Assembly (NCBI RefSeq): GCF_032854445.1
Contig: NC_088295.1
Location: 12,015,385 to 12,079,384, forward strand
Direction of reading: 5' to 3'
DNA length: 64,000 nt
From: Liolophura sinensis
Taxonomy: Eukaryota; Mollusca; Polyplacophora; Chitonida; Chitonidae
Under the pieces are notes generated by a model that had not been told where the DNA came from, made no database searches, and worked only from the letters and a program-made list of their open reading frames with translations. Shown in pieces: positions 35,101 through 46,800 of this stretch (its first letter is position 1; the number at the start of each line of letters is the position of its first letter). A program made the translations under genes and the position numbers.

Positions 35101-35829
35101 CAGCGACTGCACTCCTGCCATTGCATACATGTCATAGCAGGCTAACCACTCTTTTAGGGACAAAGGTTCACACGGGATATTCTTTCCAAATTTAAACGAA
35201 GACAAGCGAATTTCCTCTGCTGTGCTTGGTTTCGCCGGGGTGAAGTTGGTGACCATTAACAGCGACCTTTTACCACAGCGACCACTAACTTCTTGGGCGC
35301 CACTACACTATCAACATAAAGACTAGGGCTAAAAATAGAATGGTTTCTTTATGATTACCACGCAGGCATTGGTTTGATCGTATGGAGCGTATTTACCTAC
35401 TGTGTGGAACAACTATAGGCCCCTGTCCATATCAAAGGATTCCGTCCTGATTTCGTACTTTATATACGGTACTTTCTTAGTTTTTTGGTGGTTTGTTTTA
35501 AATGTCGTTTTGGCAATTTTAACTTTGCGACTATTGACCTGAAACGTCCATTTTGGTTGACGGTTGGTATATGAATGGCTGTTTCGACACATAGATTCAC
35601 ATAAATGTTTTTCAACAAAAAAAATTATATATGTTATAATTACAACTTGGCTCAAAAAAGTAACGAAGTGCACATTTAATAAATACGTGGCCTTGAGTTT
35701 TTAATATTGACGTATCGACGTCTCTCTACCAAAGTACACTAAACAAAGACATACCACTGGAGACATAACTTATTAAACACTGAAAGTGAAAAAGTCTTTG
35801 TCGTCGACATTATTCGCTTAAAATTCGGT

Positions 35830-35894
35830 TGAAATATTCTTAAGTACGGCGTAAAAGACCAATCAAATAAATAAAAAAAAATAAATAAATAAAC
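35830..35894 (-). mobile_element. Dispersed molluscan repeat, end fragment
   Basis: 'ttgaaatattcttaagtacg' and 'gtaaaagaccaatcaaataa', with an A-rich AATA tail. Confidence 0.65.
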
Positions 35895-36018
35895 AGCTGG
35901 AAAGTGATTTAATCCCAAGACGTAAATATTATATCGACAGTGCTTGATCATAATACCAGGTATGTACCTCGGAATCACGTGTAATGAATGAACAGCTCTC
36001 CATAAAAACACATCCTAT

Positions 36019-37689
36019 TCACCATCGTCTCTCCCTGCGTAGTTGTTGAAGATACTTCCTTCTGGTACTATAGTTCACTGTGCATGAGAAATGCATCTCG
36101 TTGGTTTTAGTCTCTGTCTTTATAGCGGGAAACGATCTTTTGCTCGGAGATAGCTTTTCTGTTTCTGACGGGATTTGACCATTGCCGGTTGGTGTCCAGG
36201 TCGATCCTTTGATAGGCCCAGATTCCACAACGTTGGGATGCACTTTGGTGTCCTTAGCCAACTCTTTGAACTCAACCATGTTTTCTTCATATATCGCTCT
36301 TTTTTTCAATTCCACTAGCTTCTCCTTCAGTTCCTCTCTATCAGACAAAAGATGTGTGCTTTCGAACTCCTTTTCCATGAGTAGTAATCTCAACTTTTTG
36401 TTTTCTTCCAAGATATTTTTGTAATTAACGTTGTTTTCCACTGACATCCCACCTTGTGATCGAGCCTGTAATTGACGCTTCGTCATCTCCTGGTCGTTTT
36501 CACATTGCTGAAGCCTTTTCTGCAGCTCGTTGGTCTCTGATCTTTCCTTATCTAGAACAAGCAGAATAGCCTGGTTGTGTTGTAAAAGTTTGTCAATTTG
36601 ATTGTTGTAGTCAGTTATTCTCTCTAGAAGAGTTGTTGAGAACTCTTGTCCTTTGATAATGTCTGATCTTAGCTGACGAAGTTCCTTTTCTTGGGCTACC
36701 TTATCCGAATTCAGTTTATCTTTAGCAGCGTTAATCTGTGAAACTTTGTGTTTGTATTCAGTGACGCGTAACTTTTCTCTTCGATATTCCTCTCTTACAC
36801 TTTCAAGTTCTTTCTGTACTTTTTCATTTTCAATTTTCGCCTTTTGAAGGCGATCTTGGTGTACACGACAGGTGTCTGATGATACCATTAACTTCTCTTT
36901 CTCAATCTCGGATCTTCTAACACTTTCCCGTAAATCTGATGCTTCCTGTTCAAGTTCACGAACACGCGATGACAATCTCGCATTCTCCCCTTCAAGAAAT
37001 GATACTTGATCTGAGTGTTGCTTTTCTGTTTTTTTCACACGTGAATTTAAAGCGTCGATTTCTGTGTGTAAAGCACTCAGGTTTGATCCCATTGCACGCG
37101 TCTCAGATTGCATTCGCAAAGCATCCGCTTTCAGTTCCCTTTCGGTCCTGTCCTTTTCATTTATACGTTCAGTGCAGGTTTCCAAGTCCATTTGTGTAAC
37201 CTGGAGTTTGTCTTCCAATACCCTGTTTTCTTCCGTCAGCCTTTTAATATTGTCATCTAGGCGTTTGTTTTCTTCCTCCAAACGGCTTTTATCCTCACAC
37301 AACCTTGTTATATTGCTTTCTAATGTGGTTTTGCCTTGTTTCAACACTTCCAGCGCCTCTGTGGTCGCCTTTAGTTGCTTCTCCAATGGTCCGTTCCTGC
37401 TGACGTTTGCTGATAACAATTGAGGAGTCGTTGTCATGACTGTCTTGTGTTCACACAGCTGACCATAGAAACTATTCTCTGGTTTCACCTCATCACTCTT
37501 CTGTCCACCTGGTGTGTCTTTACCGTGTGTGGGTTCATTCCAGTCCACACATCTCTCACCTTGGGTGGCTATCACAGGTAAGTTCAGGGAAGGGTTAATG
37601 TCGCCTGGATCTTTATGGAATGTTCGTTGTCTAATCATCCTCCTGGAAGACTCTATGGTTCCTGAATGGTCAGCGTGAGCAGATGTCAT
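36019..37689 (-). CDS. Coiled-coil protein, single exon, 556 aa
   Basis: An uninterrupted frame with an in-frame TAG 39 bases before the ATG, so the start is well placed if no upstream intron intervenes. Residues 1-100 are polar and probably disordered. About 100-430 form long heptad-rich coiled coil (LEEENKRLDDNIKRLTEENR, LEGENARLSSRVRELEQEAS, QKELESVREEYRREKLRVTE). A second short coil follows (EENKKLRLLLMEKEFES). The tail is Ser/Pro-rich and ends in a basic stretch, RRKYLQQLRRERRW. There is no membrane segment or enzyme motif. Size and style resemble centrosomal, ciliary or sperm-tail scaffold proteins, but coiled coils look alike by composition and I do not assign a family. An intronless coding region of this length in an intron-rich neighbourhood may mean a retrocopy; no poly(A) tract or short direct repeats are obvious around it. 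Confidence 0.8.
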   Translation of the reverse strand: MTSAHADHSGTIESSRRMIRQRTFHKDPGDINPSLNLPVIATQGERCVDWNEPTHGKDTPGGQKSDEVKPENSFYGQLCEHKTVMTTTPQLLSANVSRNGPLEKQLKATTEALEVLKQGKTTLESNITRLCEDKSRLEEENKRLDDNIKRLTEENRVLEDKLQVTQMDLETCTERINEKDRTERELKADALRMQSETRAMGSNLSALHTEIDALNSRVKKTEKQHSDQVSFLEGENARLSSRVRELEQEASDLRESVRRSEIEKEKLMVSSDTCRVHQDRLQKAKIENEKVQKELESVREEYRREKLRVTEYKHKVSQINAAKDKLNSDKVAQEKELRQLRSDIIKGQEFSTTLLERITDYNNQIDKLLQHNQAILLVLDKERSETNELQKRLQQCENDQEMTKRQLQARSQGGMSVENNVNYKNILEENKKLRLLLMEKEFESTHLLSDREELKEKLVELKKRAIYEENMVEFKELAKDTKVHPNVVESGPIKGSTWTPTGNGQIPSETEKLSPSKRSFPAIKTETKTNEMHFSCTVNYSTRRKYLQQLRRERRW

Positions 37690-38619
37690 TGTACGTAGAG
37701 CCGAAAACAGACGCTGTTTTCCATAAAACTAAATTATATTTGTGTAAAGGTGGTTCCCCTTTTATCTCCTGAGCTACAGTGGGTTACACTGCAAATAGCT
37801 GTTATTCTGGATCCGTCAGGCAAAGGTAAGACGTTCATTAAGAAACCACGAAAGATGAAAGCAACTGCAAGGGGTGTTCATGTATGAATGTGTCCATGTG
37901 TACAGGTGCAAGTATCACTACAGAGGCACAAAATACCGATAGGCGACTCACTTTGTGTCGGTAAGAAGTGCCTATCACAAACCATCACTCCAGAAACATG
38001 CCGTTAATGCTGTGAGGCACTACCTGTGGGAGTCCTATACACTTTGTTACCGTGAGTAAAGGTACACGTATGTTTCAGTATAGAAGCATGCCGCCCGTGA
38101 TTCTGAACTGCGTTATGACGGTTCATCTTGTGTCCTTGCATTGTCCTGTGCACGTGAAGACAGTACAGGAAGCATTCATTCCATAACTATAACATGATAT
38201 ACAGTCGCCAGTAAACTTCGGGTCATTTGTATGCAGCTAAACATGTATGTCCATAACAAAGGCTACAGAGAGGAGAGTTGCAACTGTGACGAGTTCATGC
38301 ATTGTTAGACACAAACCATTAGCCTACCTGTCTGGAACTGTCATAGCCAGTATTTCAGTTCCGCCACAAAACGCTTGGCCAAGTTTCAATAACCTTCAGC
38401 AATAAATCAAGACAACTTAGAGGCTGTGTATTTGAACAGTATGTGGTATTTGTTTGAAAGTCGGTTCAGTTTATAATGATCTGGCAGCGAGAGTGGCCAA
38501 GACGATAAGCCTGTACATTCGACCTTCATGTTCACACACCTTTCTTATCAACCTAAGTGAGTTGATTTGATTAAAATAGATCAATCACTTTGACGTTTAG
38601 GATAGTGACATTAAAGTAC

Positions 38620-38848
38620 TGGGGCCGATTCCACAAAACCGGTTCTGACAAGTCAAAGTTTTGAAATATTATCTTAAATCTTATTTTTGGCCCACAGATA
38701 TCAAAATTGTGTCCACCTCACTAATAATATCTAAAGACAAATGTGTCCAAATTTCAGTTCCAAAAACTTCCAGTTGCAAAAACTCAGCATTATAAAGCGG
38801 TTTTAAATATTTGACTTAAGTCAGAAATGGCTTTGTTGAATCGGCCCA
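38620..38848. mobile_element. MITE with GGGCCGATTC ends
   Basis: The left end 'tggggccgattccacaaaac' and the reverse complement of the right end 'tgggccgattcaacaaagcc' are near-identical, and similarity continues inward (tctgacaagtcaaa against tctgacttaagtcaaa). At 229 bp without coding sequence, it fits a non-autonomous DNA transposon. Confidence 0.7.
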
Positions 38849-38966
38849 TATGAGCACCTCTTTCCCTTACACCAGTCCATTCAAGGGGGTATGAGTGGGT
38901 GGAAGCAACGCAGGTACATCATACACGTTATAACATTTAGTAAAATCGCACTGTTGCCATAAAACA

Positions 38967-39770
38967 CAAGGGTATAATTGCGTAATGTACCCACAAACCA
39001 GAACAGTGTTACAATAGGGTAATCAACGTTTCGTCAGAGATCAGGAGGGTACTATAATGGGGTAATGTCACCACAGACGAGGATAGTATTATAATTGGGT
39101 AATTTCGCCAAACACAGGTCAGGAGCGTATTGAAACAGGGCTATGTCGCCACAGACCATGCAGGAGCGTATTAAAAGAGGGTAATCTCGTCACAGACCAG
39201 CAGGGTATTATAATACAGTAATCTTGTCACAGGCCAGCAGGGTATTATAATAGGGTTATGTCACCACAGATTAGAAAGGTATTATAATAGGGTTATGTCG
39301 TTACAGACCAGAAGGGTATTATAATATGGTTATGGCACCACAGATTAGAAGGGTATTATAATAAGGTACTGTCAGCACAAATGAGAAAGGGTATTATAAT
39401 AGGGTACTGTCACCTCAAATGAGAGGGGTATTATAATAGGGTTATGTCACCACAGATTAGAAGGGTATTATAATAGGGTTACGTCGTCACAGACCAGAAG
39501 GGTACTAAAATAGGGTAATGTCACCACAGATCTGGAGGGTATTACAACAGGGTTATGTCACCACAGATCTGGAGGGTATTACAACAGGGTTATGTCACCA
39601 CAGATTAGAAGGGTATTATAATAGGGTTATGTTGTCACAGACCAGAAGGGTATTAAAATAGGGTAATGTCACCACATATTAAAAGGGTATTACAACAGGA
39701 TAATGTAGTCACAGACCAAGACGGCATTGTAATAAGAAAAAGTCTCCGCAAACCAGGAGAGAGGTACAAT
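38967..39770. repeat. Minisatellite, unit about 37 bp, about 21 copies
   Basis: Consensus by eye: 'agaagggtattataataggg' followed by 'ttatgtcaccacagatt'. Units ending 'cagatt' and 'cagacc' alternate in part of the array, hinting at a two-unit higher-order repeat. Edge units are more diverged than central ones. Confidence 0.9.
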
Positions 39771-39827
39771 AAAAACAAATCTAATGAATTAAAATACGGG
39801 TTAAATTCATCAAAACGTCACGAATTA

Positions 39828-39957
39828 GTTTCACATTACACAAGGCGTACGACATTTGTTTATCGTACATTTGTCTGACGATATTTTGTACGTCACTTTA
39901 CCGTACCATTGTCATATATGCCCGATTGTCGTATGACATCTTTGTGAAACCGGGCCC
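39828..39957. mobile_element. MITE-like element with GTTTCAC ends
   Basis: The left 'gtttcacattacacaaggcg', then tacgaca, pairs with the reverse complement of the right end, 'ggtttcacaaagatgtcata', then cgaca. The centre is rich in 'gtacgtca'-like words. It directly abuts the 37-bp minisatellite region. Confidence 0.5.
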
Positions 39958-40210
39958 AGCATCATTCGCCCTCAAACCCACCTTGAAGAGCTCACAACTG
40001 AAGATTTTGGCACTCAGAATAAGGGTTCCCTTTGACTGGTGGAGCATCATGCATGTATGTCGTCTTTGGTATGGCGGTCTGCATGTGAGGTAACCCAATA
40101 TTACTGAACGGGAACAAGTCCTGAATGCAAGAAAACATACTCTAAGAAGCAAGGAAATAACTGACTCTAATGGATATAAATCTACACTAAAAAAAATAAT
40201 AATAATCTGT

Positions 40211-40406
40211 TAATTTGAACAGAAAGTATGTTGTCCTGAGTGATGCTAGAGTTTATTTTGTTATCATAACATAGCAAAATCATAATATCCTGTTAGTGTG
40301 GTACAATTTTTATCTTGAATTATTAGAATAAGTGTGCTATATTTAACCGAATAATCTCCTGGAATAACAGAATATATTCAAACAACATACTTTCTGTTAA
40401 ATTTAA
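40211..40406. mobile_element. MITE with perfect 17-bp inverted ends
   Basis: 'aacagaaagtatgttgt' (40218-40234) is exactly inverted at 40382-40398, with weaker pairing outside (taattt against aaattta). The AT-rich interior has no coding sequence. Confidence 0.75.
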
Positions 40407-40921
40407 AGCCAATATTTTTATCAGTATCAGGTCCGGCACTGTCAATGTTATGAACACTGGCTTTTCAGCAAGCTCCTATTAATGTCAGACACTAGTGTCC
40501 ATATCTGTAAACTAAAATCGTTGCGATCTTCATAAAAGAAACGGCCAATCTCATAGCACACTAGATACTAAACTTACGACGTGGTTTGAAATCATCAAAC
40601 AATATACACGCATGTTGGGAATAAAATCTGTACAAGACGAGAATTAAAGGTAGCAGCGTGTGCCTATGCCATACTTGGGTTATAGAGTTAATGCGGTACA
40701 TTATCTAGCGCAGTGCTGACTCGTTCCCAAGCCAGACCTGTCATTGCTCTCTTTTAACACAGAAGTACTACGTCACCAGTTTGCCCATAAGCGATAAATC
40801 GTCATCGAAAAGACAGGTCTGTTGGTAATAGACCAAACAGCATTGGCCAGAATTAAGTTAAAAGATTAACCGTTACAGTATCTGCATCTATAGAGATCCT
40901 TAATTGTTATTCTATGTTCAC

Positions 40922-41052
40922 GGCCCAGTTGTAACGAAGCCCACTTAACATTACGAGCTCGTAATTCCATGTCGACGTAGCGTCTACATTGCTGGTTGCC
41001 GTGCTAGTATACCTGTTCGTTACGTTAAGAAGGCTTCGTAAAGTGGACCCCG
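40922..41052. mobile_element. Short MITE-like element with imperfect inverted ends
   Basis: The left 'gtaacgaagcccacttaaca' pairs with the reverse complement of the right end, 'cactttacgaagccttctta', over about 30 bp with several mismatches. Confidence 0.5.
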
Positions 41053-41204
41053 ATACAGTATAGTAATATTTAGTCTCCTAACTCAAATGATAGATTTATT
41101 TATTTCACCACAAGTGTTATTATACCGTCACTAACCGTTCATATAGTGCAGCTCTCCACCCGCCTCTTGTACCTTACCTGTTCCCAACATGTGAGTCTAT
41201 ATCA

Positions 41205-41370
41205 TATTCATTTATTTATTTTATTTCATTGATGTTTTACGCCGTACTCAAGAATATTACACATATACGACGCCGGCCAGCATTATGATGGGAGGAAACC
41301 GGGCAGAGCACGGTGGACGCCCACTACCATCCGCAGGTTACAGACAGACCTTCCCACTTACGGCCGGAGT
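41205..41370 (+). mobile_element. Dispersed molluscan repeat
   Basis: 'gatgttttacgccgtactca', 'agaatattacacatatacga', 'gggaggaaaccgggcagagc', 'taccatccgcaggttacaga' and 'cccacttacggccggag'. Confidence 0.8.
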
Positions 41371-43807
41371 TTATATCATATATGGGGCAAATAAATCAAT
41401 GTGTAGATGCTACAGTGCAATTCAGGCTGACGGATCGCTATAGCCTGAACTGACTGCTCAGCAAGGCTTAGAACAGTAATCTGGCAATGCATGGCTGTGC
41501 GACCCACTGCAAGTTTACCTCTACGTGCAGCCTTCGTCAAGCCTTTTGAGCAACCTATATGTACCTGTCGATTGGTGTTGAATCGCGCATTGGTATACTG
41601 AGTTAGTAGCACCATTTCATCTGTTCTCGTCAAATTTGTGAATAGAGATAATCGACTAAAGTTTTAAACGGACGGTGAGATAAAACTCATGTTTTCATGA
41701 GGACACCATTTATAGAGGCCCATCTCGTGCTGAACTTGTTGAGCGTTCTCATGGGAAACTTTATTTTACACTCCATTAGATGGTCTTTGAAAATAACCTT
41801 TTCTTAATAGTGTATTGTTTGGGCCCTCTGTAACTACGTGCTTTTGAGTCCATTTTCACCTTTATACTGTCCCATCTGATAATAGCGCATTGTTAAAGTT
41901 TGCTCTCTAGAGGCGCTCGTCAGCCTGTTTTTCCTCAGTTTTGATGAATTCACCACAGAGCAAGCCATGATTCTGTACAACGTGTGATTATAGGAACAGG
42001 CTACGATCAGTTCGCAAACCAAGGCGGGTAAAACTTGCATTTATACTGCCGTTACTTCGATCTAAAGTTCTCTTCAACTGCATGTAGTTTTCTTTCTGAC
42101 GCAAAGTGGACTAAAATGTACTCCTCTCTTTAAGTCATTACATGTACCACTTTTAAAGAAAATTTCTCAAATGTATCCTACTTTGTAAATTTTTCAGCCA
42201 TAAGTATAAATGCTTGAACTGGCGTGGCAAAAAAGGTGTCGATCAACCAATTTACCCATTGTATATCACGACTATACCAATCGTGCCTCAATTCAGACCC
42301 GTTTTATTGCAACTTGAAGCTTGCTTTGAAATTAAATGTTTTGTATCCCACGTACTTTATATTTCAAATTAAATGGAACGCAGGCTTTGACAACTCACTT
42401 CCCCACGTCTTCGTGAAAACAGCCTATTTCACTTTATTCATTTGTTGTTCAATTCCCTGAATCCCAAGGCAGCTGTCTGTTTTACTACCTATAAACGTCG
42501 ACCCCGATGTTTTTTTTTACGTCAAACACTATGTTAGTTGCACCATCTTTCAGCATCAACTCAACTTTTCTTTGTGAATAAAATGCAAATACTGTATTTC
42601 ACCTTTAAAATGCATTTTCAGAATGACCTAAAGGCCTTAACATTATAGGGTATCACAGTCGTGAGTTAATGTGACATTAAGGGAGCTATACCTTAACTAC
42701 AATGCTGTCTTAATTCAATTTTAAGAATATTATACTTCATATACAATCAGCCAGAGCTGGTTTTGAAATCGATCATATACCTGATGTCACAAACACTGCA
42801 ACCGCTCATGGCTGTGTATTCTTCAATGTCTATAACCAATTATGATATTTAAATTAGCAAATCCAAACACCATTATATCAAACATTCATTTTATTGTATG
42901 TAAAATATCTACTTTTATACAAAATGAACTTAATTGCAAATTTATTTCATGTACATTAATGACATCGGGTAGATGACAGCGAAAAGGTGACACCATAATA
43001 GGTTTAAGTTGAACGTGGACAAGAGGAGAATGTGCTCCAAGATGTAAAAACACTTCCTATCCTAGTAATTTCTCGCAAGAGATATTCATGTGTCATATTC
43101 ACTGATTTTCGTATATATTCCAATAAAATCCATCCCTATATACAGTAATTATGAAAATACAATGAAAATAAAGGCAAGATTCTCAGTACACCATTATATA
43201 CAACAGATACATGTACAGATAAAAGCATACAAAAACTTAAAACTAGTTGAAATCAATACTCTGGTGACTTTTGATCACATACATGTATTAATAAAGTGCA
43301 AAGTTTTGAAAATTATGGCCATTAAAATATGAATTAAAAAAACTAATGCATGATGTTCTTTATAATCACAAGGAATATACTGCCAGTTGGAAGGAGGATA
43401 CAAAACTGTTTTTTTTGCACATGAAACCTGCTGGAGGTAAGCCTTGAAGAAATATAGCAGATAGGCCTACAGATGCAAACTAGTCTTCTGTAAAGACACT
43501 AAATTCAGGAAGTTATATTTGTTTTAGTTTCAGAGTCTCTCTTGGAATAGATGTCCATATCTTTTCTACGCTGACAAACAGGGTATTTGGCTAATGTGGG
43601 ATGATGAAGATTGATACTATGTATTCTCTCACTGCACTCCTGCTTACAACAGGTTGTGAAAAATCTGCACACATCATCCTCTCTTACACATATACTTTCG
43701 AACTGAAGATCATCCCTACGAGAAGTGAAAGAGTTGAACATGATTTTATCTTGACTAACATAAAGTTGATAGCTGTTTGTATGATGATTGGATGATACGA
43801 GGCTTGA

Positions 43808-46800
43808 TCATACTGAGCTATCATCCTCTGGAGGGTGGCCTCTGTGAGAACGAGGTGGCTGATCCTGCTGTATCACAACTCTGGACTTGTACTGACGAGG
43901 TCTACCAGGTATGACATCAGGGGGTCCTGCAGGCCGTGGCTCCCGGTGGCGTTGGCCATAGCCTGCCTGTGAGCTTCCATACTCACGACCATAGCCTTTG
44001 CTGCCATATTCATGGCCATACTCACGGCCATACTCACGGCCATAATCACCTTGTCCACTGTAACAGACAAGATATAATGAGAATAAGCATTCTAAATCAA
44101 AGAATATTGAACAAATTTAAAGTGGTTAATTGTCTTAGCAAGAATCTTTTTACTGGACAGAAATTTTTAAAGTCTCAAACAATTCTTCAGTTAAAAAATA
44201 TTTCTGACATTTTTAAACAGGTGATGGAATTAGTAGTAAGACAATGTACATGTCCATATATTTCATCCACTGCTGTTGTATAGCCATGAACACAAATTCA
44301 TGATTGATATGAGCAGTGGAGTGTATTAGAAATGATAATACGACACTAGGCACAGCAAGCATTTAGGCTAGTCATAGATGGCAGTTAGAAGTAAAGATCT
44401 GAGCAATAAGACATATTTTGAAGACCTAATACATACGCTGTACACTACCACCAAACAGGTCAATATGAACTATTAATGCTCTATTATACGACACAATGAA
44501 ATTTCAGTGCATTTCCTTTCTCTCAAAAGGGTAACACACAGCCCCACCATGTAGGATAACATCCACATTACATGATCACTGAATCATTCAGGTTGCTTCA
44601 AGCAAATCGGGGCTGGGTAGAATGCGAACATGACTCAATGTTGAAAACCTAAAGCTAGACAATGGCATGGTGACACACAAGACTGAACTCAGAGCCTAGA
44701 ACATCTGAGAAAGCCTAAAGCCAGACAAAGACATGGGGAGACACAAGACTGAACTCAGAGCCTAGAACATCTGAGAAAGCCTAAAGCCAGACAAAGACAT
44801 GGGGAGACACAAGACTGAACTCAGAGCCTAGAACATCTGAGAAAGCCTAAAGCCAGACAAAGACATGGGGAGACACAAGACTGAGCTCAGAGCCTAGAAC
44901 ATCTGAGAAAGCCTAAAGCCAGACAAAGACATGGAGAGACACAAGACTGAACTCAGAGCCTCGAAGATCTGTATAAATCAAATACAACTCCCTCAAAAAA
45001 ATCTGACATCGAGGGAAGAGGGTATTTCTAAGCAACATGGGGCACAAGTATTGTCTGAGTCTGAGTATTGGAGGTCAATCGTAAAGTCAATGTCAAATGC
45101 CAGACCACCCATTAAAGCAGGCATATTATGTCATATCATGTGAAAGCACATGACAACAAGCATGCTTAACACCCACTCAGCTGAAGCAGGTCCAAAACCA
45201 TTTAATTAAGGAACACCCATCCATTTAGTAAACCATATCTCATCAAGGTAACATTCCATCCAGAGAAATCAAACTCTTCAAGCAAAACATCGTGCAGGAA
45301 ACAATCACAGAGATCAAATCCCACCCAGGCTATAACTCATACAGGGTTCACTCGTGCAGTCAGGTCATATCTCATCAAGGTAACATTCCATCCAGAGAAA
45401 ACCCACTCCAGTCACACAACACTCGGGGAACAGTCACTTATGGTACACTCAGGGAATGTCTGCTTTTATGTCAAATTGCTAAGGCAATACCTCATCTATG
45501 AAACTCCTAATCAAGTAACACCTCACACAGAGAAAGCCCGCTCATGTCACAACTGTCCTTGCCAAGTTAACACCACATCCATGGAACACCCTTTTAAGTC
45601 ACACCTCACACATAGAAAGCCCACTCACAACTTGTCAAGTTAAGACCTCATCTATGGAACACTCACTCAAGTCACACCTCGCACAAAAAGCTCACTCATG
45701 TCACAACTTGCCATGGTAACACTTCATCCATGGAACAAACTAACAATCCAAGGTAACAACCCACATAAACGACATAAACAACCCACACCATCCCAATTTA
45801 ATCAGGGAACAATAAATAGAGCCAGACCAAAACTCTTCATGGTCATGCCACATGTAAGGATAACTCAACCTCTCAATCAATTTTTGCCATATGACACCTT
45901 TATCAGATTTCACCCAGGTCACATTCTCTTCCGTTCTTGCTATCAAATACACCTTGACCACACCTTTTCTATCACATATTACCCATGCCAAGTCTTCCAA
46001 GGCTAACTACCACTAGTCAACAGGTGACAGTATATTTATACATTGCATCTTACAGAATGAGACAAGATTTCCAATATAGTTCTAGATGGATGGCATTTCT
46101 TATGTTATGAAATGGTCCCAGATAAGACAGTTCTCATGTTATAGCATGGCCAACAGATGACAGTTCTCATGTTACAGCATGGTTAGAGATATGACAGTTC
46201 TCATGTTACAGCGTGGCCAATAGATGACAGTTCTTGTGCTACACCATGATCAGAGAAATGACAGTTCTCATGTTACAGCATGGTCAAAGAGTTGTGAGTT
46301 CTCATGTTACAGCATGATCAGAAATATGACAGTTCTCATGTTAAAAGCTTGCTTGGTCAGAGATATGGCAGTTTTCATGTTACAGCAAGGTCAGAGAGAT
46401 GACAGTTCTCATGTTACAGCATGATCAGAGATATGGCAGTTCTCATGTTACAGCATTGTCAGAGATATGACAGTTCTAATGTCCAAGAGCACGGTCCAAG
46501 AGGCCACAAATCTTGTGTTACAGCATGGTCAGAGAGATGACAGTTCTCATGTTACAGCATGGTCAGAGTGATGACAGTTCTCATGTTACAGCATGATCAG
46601 ACAGATTAGGGATATGACAGTTCTCATGTTACAGCATGATCAGAGATATGGCAGTTCTCATGTTACAGCATGATCAGAGAAATGACAGTTCTCATGTTAC
46701 AGCATGAACAGAGATGACAGTTCTCATGTTACAGCATGGTCAAAGAGATGACAGATCTCATGTTACAGCAATGTCAGAGAGATGACAGTTCCCATGTTAC

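Larger units (their letters stand above)
33421..36018. other. Intergenic, repeat fragments only
   Basis: It contains two degraded pieces of the dispersed repeat (34965-35100 in + and 35830-35894 in -). No gene is supported. Confidence 0.5.
37690..43807. other. Intergenic: minisatellite and several MITE-like palindromic elements
   Basis: It holds MITE-like elements at 38620-38848, 39828-39957, 40211-40406 and 40922-41052, a 37-bp minisatellite (38967-39770) and a dispersed repeat (41205-41370). The right part (about 42940-43807) is probably the 3' UTR of the - strand two-membrane-segment gene, with AATAAA on the - strand at 42941-42946. Confidence 0.55.

Noticed and set aside
38967-39770. Possible interstitial telomere repeat because of 'taggg' and 'ggtta' words
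   Set aside because: The 37-bp unit never shows consecutive TTAGGG repeats; the likeness is limited to short words.
43873-44070. Met/Ala/Val-rich open frame on the - strand
   Set aside because: It is the wrong frame of the true last exon of the two-membrane-segment gene, whose Gly-Tyr-Arg frame continues in phase from the preceding exon.
46224-46424. Repetitive open frame in the 35-bp array that could pass for a peptide-repeat gene
   Set aside because: The 35-bp unit is not a multiple of three, so the reading frame shifts between units, and the frame exists only because the unit lacks stops in places. It lies inside an intron.
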